Of a stretch of DNA of 64,000 nt, positions 61,052 to 64,000 are shown piece after piece; the first letter of the stretch is position 1; each line of letters begins with the position of its first letter. The stretch comes from Rhodobacter sp. (lineage in GTDB: Bacteria; Pseudomonadota; Alphaproteobacteria; Rhodobacterales; Rhodobacteraceae), in assembly GCA_020637595.1 (NCBI GenBank), contig JACKKE010000016.1, forward strand, positions 8,674-72,673. The letters are read 5' to 3'. Below the pieces are notes generated by a model. It was not told the origin of the DNA and searched no databases. It worked only from the letters and a program-made list of their open reading frames with translations. The translations under genes were made by a program, and so were the position numbers.

Positions 61052-62383
61052 TCAACCCGCGCCCCCCTGGCGTTTGGCGCGCAGCCTGGCGAAATACTCG
61101 ACCCGCTTCTTCAACTCGCGCTCGAACCCGCGCTCGGGCGGGGCATAGAGGACCGGGCGCTTCACCCCGTCGGGAAAATAGTTCTGTCCGCTGAACCCGT
61201 CCTCGGCATCGTGGTCATACTGATAGCCGGCGCCGTAACCCTGCTCCTCCATCAGCCGGGTCGGCGCGTTCAGGATATGCGCGGGCGGCATCGCGCTACC
61301 GGTCTTCTTGGCCAACCCCCGCGCCGCCTTGTAGGCCATGTAGACCGCGTTCGACTTCGGTGCGAGCGCCAGATAGACCAGCGCCTGCGCCAGCGCCAGT
61401 TCGCCCTCGGGGCTGCCCAACCGCTCATAGGTCTGCCAGGCCTCAAGGCACAGCCCCTGCGCCTGCGGGTCGGCCAGGCCGATATCCTCGACCGCCATCC
61501 GGGTGATCCGCCGCGCCAGGAACCGCGGATCCTCGCCCCCCTCCAGCATCCGCGCGAACCAGTAAAGCGCCGCATCCGGGTCCGACCCGCGCACCGATTT
61601 GTGCAAGGCCGAAATCAGGTTGTAATGCTCCTCGCCGGACTTGTCGTATTTCGCCGCCCGCCGCATCAGCCGCTTCGCCAGCGACTCGCGGTCCAGATGT
61701 CCGGTGACGCGCCAGGCCATCACCTGCTCGACCAGGTTCAATAGCGCCCGCCCGTCGCCATCAGCCATCTCCAGAAGCGCCTCGCGCGCCTCGCCCTTCA
61801 GCGGCAACTCGCGCCCCAACTCGCGCTCGGCCCGCTGCACCAGCCGCTCCAGATCTTTCAGCGACAACCGCTGCAGCACGATCACCTGCGCCCGGCTCAA
61901 CAAGGCCGCATTCAGCTCGAACGACGGGTTCTCGGTCGTCGCCCCCACCAGCAGGATCGTCCCGTCCTCCATATGCGGCAGAAACCCGTCCTGCTGCGCC
62001 TTGTTGAAGCGGTGGATCTCGTCGACGAACAACAGCGTCCCCTGCCCGTTCGCCCGGCGAAACTTGGCCGCCTCGAACACCTTGCGCAACTCGGGCACAC
62101 CGGTGAAGATTGCGCTGATCTGCACGAAATGCAGATCCGTCGCCTGCGCCAGCAGCCGCGCGATGGTGGTCTTGCCGACCCCCGGCGGCCCCCAGAGGAT
62201 CAGGGACGACAGCGCCCCCGCCCCCAGCATCGCCCCCAGAGGGCCATCCGGCCCCAACACGGCCTCCTGACCGATCACCTCGGCCAGCGACCGCGGCCGC
62301 AACCGGTCGGCCAAGGGCCGCGGCGCCTCGGTCGTAGCGCCGGCCGGCGCCTTGTCAGGGGTCGAGTCGAACAGATCCGTCAT
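61052..62383 (-). CDS. rarA: Replication-associated recombination protein A (RarA/MgsA)
   Basis: A 443-residue AAA+ ATPase acting at stalled replication forks. Walker A is GPPGVGKTTIARLL (about residues 65-78), Walker B LLFVDEIHRFNKAQQD, sensor 1 VGATTENPSFELN and the arginine finger region SRAQV. The C-terminal half has the tetramerisation block KSVRGSDPDAALYWFARMLEGGEDP. Normal length. Confidence 0.95.
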   Translation of the reverse strand: MTDLFDSTPDKAPAGATTEAPRPLADRLRPRSLAEVIGQEAVLGPDGPLGAMLGAGALSSLILWGPPGVGKTTIARLLAQATDLHFVQISAIFTGVPELRKVFEAAKFRRANGQGTLLFVDEIHRFNKAQQDGFLPHMEDGTILLVGATTENPSFELNAALLSRAQVIVLQRLSLKDLERLVQRAERELGRELPLKGEAREALLEMADGDGRALLNLVEQVMAWRVTGHLDRESLAKRLMRRAAKYDKSGEEHYNLISALHKSVRGSDPDAALYWFARMLEGGEDPRFLARRITRMAVEDIGLADPQAQGLCLEAWQTYERLGSPEGELALAQALVYLALAPKSNAVYMAYKAARGLAKKTGSAMPPAHILNAPTRLMEEQGYGAGYQYDHDAEDGFSGQNYFPDGVKRPVLYAPPERGFERELKKRVEYFARLRAKRQGGAG

Positions 62384-62448
62384 TGCGCCAGACTACGCGC
62401 CCCCAAGGCCCCTCGCCACGCGAAAAGCACAATCGCCCCCCTCCCATC

Positions 62449-62510
62449 TTTGCGTCTCAAATATCCTGGGGGGTGAATTCGCGCAGCGAAGAGGGGGGCA
62501 AAGCCCCCCT
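62449..62510 (+). repeat. Dispersed intergenic repeat, copy 3 (with hairpin)
   Basis: CTTTGCGTC, TCAAATATCCT, GGGGGGTGAATTCGCG, GCGAAGAGGGGGGC, then hairpin GGGGGGC-aaa-GCCCCCC. It lies between the start of rarA and the end of the DegP gene (both minus strand). This is the only copy not between convergent genes; the hairpin can still terminate the DegP transcript. Confidence 0.85.
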
Positions 62511-62535
62511 GCCTGCGTGTCCCGAAACGCCGGCC

Positions 62536-64000
62536 TCAAAGCCGGAAGCGCACCAGGTTGCGCCGCCCGTCGCGCACGAACTCGACCTCCCAATAGCGCG
62601 CGTTGTCGCGCAGCGCCCGGTCGAGATCCGCGGTGTCGTGGATCGCCTGACGGTTGACCGACAGCAGGATATCCCCCGGCTGCAAGCCGGTCCGCGCGGC
62701 GATATCGCGCACCTCGATCACCACCACCCCCTCGGCCGAGGGGTCCAGCCCCTGCTCGGCGATCACCGCGGGGTTGATCGTGTCGGCCACCAGCCCGCGC
62801 AGCGCCACGCCACGCACGGTCAGCCGGGCACGCTCGGGCGTCTCGGGCGGGGGGACCAGCGCCACCGAAACCTCGGACCGGTCGCCGCCGCGCAGGAGGG
62901 TCAGCGTCGCCGTGCCGCCGATTCCGCGGGCCGCCAGACGAAACATCATCTCAGGCGGCGAGTTCACCGGCTCGCCATCGACCGCCAGCACCACATCGCC
63001 CGACCGCAATCCCGCCCGCGCCAGGGGGCTTTCGTCATGCATCGCCGTGATCACCACGCCCTGTGGCAGGTCCATGCCGAACCCCTCGGCCAGCCCGGCA
63101 TCGACCGCCTGCGCGGTCACCCCCATCCAGGGGCGCTGAAAGGCAGTCTGCCCACCACGGGCCTGGGCAACGATCTGGCTGACCAGATTGGCCGGAATCG
63201 CGAAACCGATCCCGTTTGACCCGCCCGAGCGCGTCAGGATCGCCGTGTTGATCCCCACCAGCCGCCCCTGCATGTCGACCAGCGCCCCGCCCGAATTGCC
63301 CGGATTGATCGCGGCATCGGTCTGGATGAAATATCCCCGCCCCGATCCCACCGCCAGGCCCGAGCGCGCCAGCGCGCTGACAATCCCGCTGCTGACCGTC
63401 TGACCGACGCCGAACGGGTTGCCGATCGCCAGCACCAGATCGCCCACCTCGACCGCGTCGGAATTCGCCAGCGGGATCACCGGCAGATCCTGTGCCCCGC
63501 GCAACTGCAGCACCGCCAGATCGCTCTCGCGGTCCTGCAAGATCACATCCGCCGCGAACTCGCGCCGGTCGTTGAGGACGACCCGGATGTCATCAGCCCC
63601 GCCGGCGACATGAAAGTTCGACACCACGATCCCGTCGGATCCCACGATCACCCCGGACCCCAGCGCGTTCTGGACCCGCGGGGCCATGCGGCTGCGATCA
63701 CCGAACAACTGGTTGAACAGCGGATCGTCGAAAATCGGGCTGGGCCGCTCCTCGACCACGCGCCGCGTATAGATCGACACCACCGCCGGCGCCGAACTGC
63801 GCACCACCGGCGCATAGGACAGGGCGATCTGCGCCTGGCTCTGCGGCACGGTCGGCACAACGGATACCGCAGGCGTCACCGCTGTCGAGACTGCAGGCGG
63901 CGAGGACGATTGCGCCGAAACGGGCGACAGGGCATGCGTCGCCCCCAGGGCGATCACGCCGCCCCCCAACATGGCCCCCACAACCAGACCGACGATCCGC
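62536..64000 (-). CDS. DegP/HtrA-family serine protease, 5' end outside the window
   Basis: The visible part is about 488 residues and reaches the window edge. The frame remains open upstream of a GTG inside a hydrophobic N-terminal segment (IVGLVVGAMLGGGVIALG), so the true start probably lies beyond 64000. Catalytic triad: His in SNFHVAGG, Asp in RESDLAVL, Ser in NPGNSGGAL. Two PDZ domains follow (about residues 275-370 and 385-475 of the visible part). A membrane anchor or signal peptide places it in the periplasm, where it degrades misfolded proteins. Confidence 0.92.
   Translation of the reverse strand, partial: RIVGLVVGAMLGGGVIALGATHALSPVSAQSSSPPAVSTAVTPAVSVVPTVPQSQAQIALSYAPVVRSSAPAVVSIYTRRVVEERPSPIFDDPLFNQLFGDRSRMAPRVQNALGSGVIVGSDGIVVSNFHVAGGADDIRVVLNDRREFAADVILQDRESDLAVLQLRGAQDLPVIPLANSDAVEVGDLVLAIGNPFGVGQTVSSGIVSALARSGLAVGSGRGYFIQTDAAINPGNSGGALVDMQGRLVGINTAILTRSGGSNGIGFAIPANLVSQIVAQARGGQTAFQRPWMGVTAQAVDAGLAEGFGMDLPQGVVITAMHDESPLARAGLRSGDVVLAVDGEPVNSPPEMMFRLAARGIGGTATLTLLRGGDRSEVSVALVPPPETPERARLTVRGVALRGLVADTINPAVIAEQGLDPSAEGVVVIEVRDIAARTGLQPGDILLSVNRQAIHDTADLDRALRDNARYWEVEFVRDGRRNLVRFRL

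Noticed and set aside
1..64000. CRISPR array, prophage or toxin-antitoxin system
   Set aside because: No regularly spaced repeats, phage structural genes, integrases or typical toxin-antitoxin pairs were seen on reading the window.

Overview
The window is chromosomal DNA of a high-GC alphaproteobacterium, most likely a member of the Rhodobacterales (Paracoccus/Rhodobacter relatives). This is an inference from the protein families and the gene orders rpmH-rnpA, yidC-MOSC-engB-argB and bztABCD, together with an ATP12-family chaperone, a pobR-pobA pair and a dispersed intergenic repeat. No species can be fixed from sequence reading alone.

Layout. (1) 1-9.6 kb holds two aromatic-acid modules. 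One is a minus-strand aryl-CoA cluster: a hydrolase, an aryl-AMP/CoA ligase, an FAD aryl-CoA hydroxylase, a hot-dog thioesterase and the first codons of a probable maleate isomerase-like protein. It carries two copies of a TTGA-N7-TCAA dyad. The other is the divergent pobR/pobA pair for 4-hydroxybenzoate. AEC and TauE/SafE membrane proteins and a dienelactone hydrolase lie between them. (2) 9.6-24.5 kb is mostly housekeeping: rnd, an RND-type exporter with a small periplasmic partner, tRNA-Arg(ACG), a histidine kinase, a flavoprotein/TVP38 pair, rpmH-rnpA, a DUF523 gene, yidD, a pentapeptide-repeat membrane protein, ttcA and an EAL protein. (3) 24.5-48.1 kb is an accessory catabolic block separating the rpmH/rnpA/yidD end from yidC. 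It contains a Liv-type ABC importer, a GntR/UTRA regulator, oxidoreductases, an acyl-CoA oxidation set (MmgE/PrpD, acyl-CoA dehydrogenase, CaiB-type CoA-transferase, HMG-CoA-lyase-like enzyme), an Lrp regulator and a complete branched-chain 2-oxoacid dehydrogenase operon. In its centre (33-37.1 kb) three genes have decayed into frameshifted relics: an amidase, a polysaccharide-deacetylase-like gene and an enoyl-CoA hydratase. (4) 48.1-64 kb returns to core genes: yidC-MOSC-engB-argB-FeS-sixA, bztABCD, the coupled crcB-rluC-HAD-ATP12 run, rarA and a DegP-type protease.

The most interesting signal is the palindrome TTGTTCGAACAA. It occurs perfectly or nearly so in front of the importer operon, the GntR gene, the deacetylase relic, the enoyl-CoA hydratase relic and the MmgE/PrpD operon, and nowhere else that I noticed. 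In two promoters it sits at exactly the same distance (20 bp) from a TTGACA box. This defines a candidate GntR regulon for import and CoA-dependent breakdown of an unknown acid, now partly eroded by pseudogenes. Other items worth attention are two abutting perfect palindromes at the left edge of the block and three copies of a hairpin-bearing intergenic repeat.
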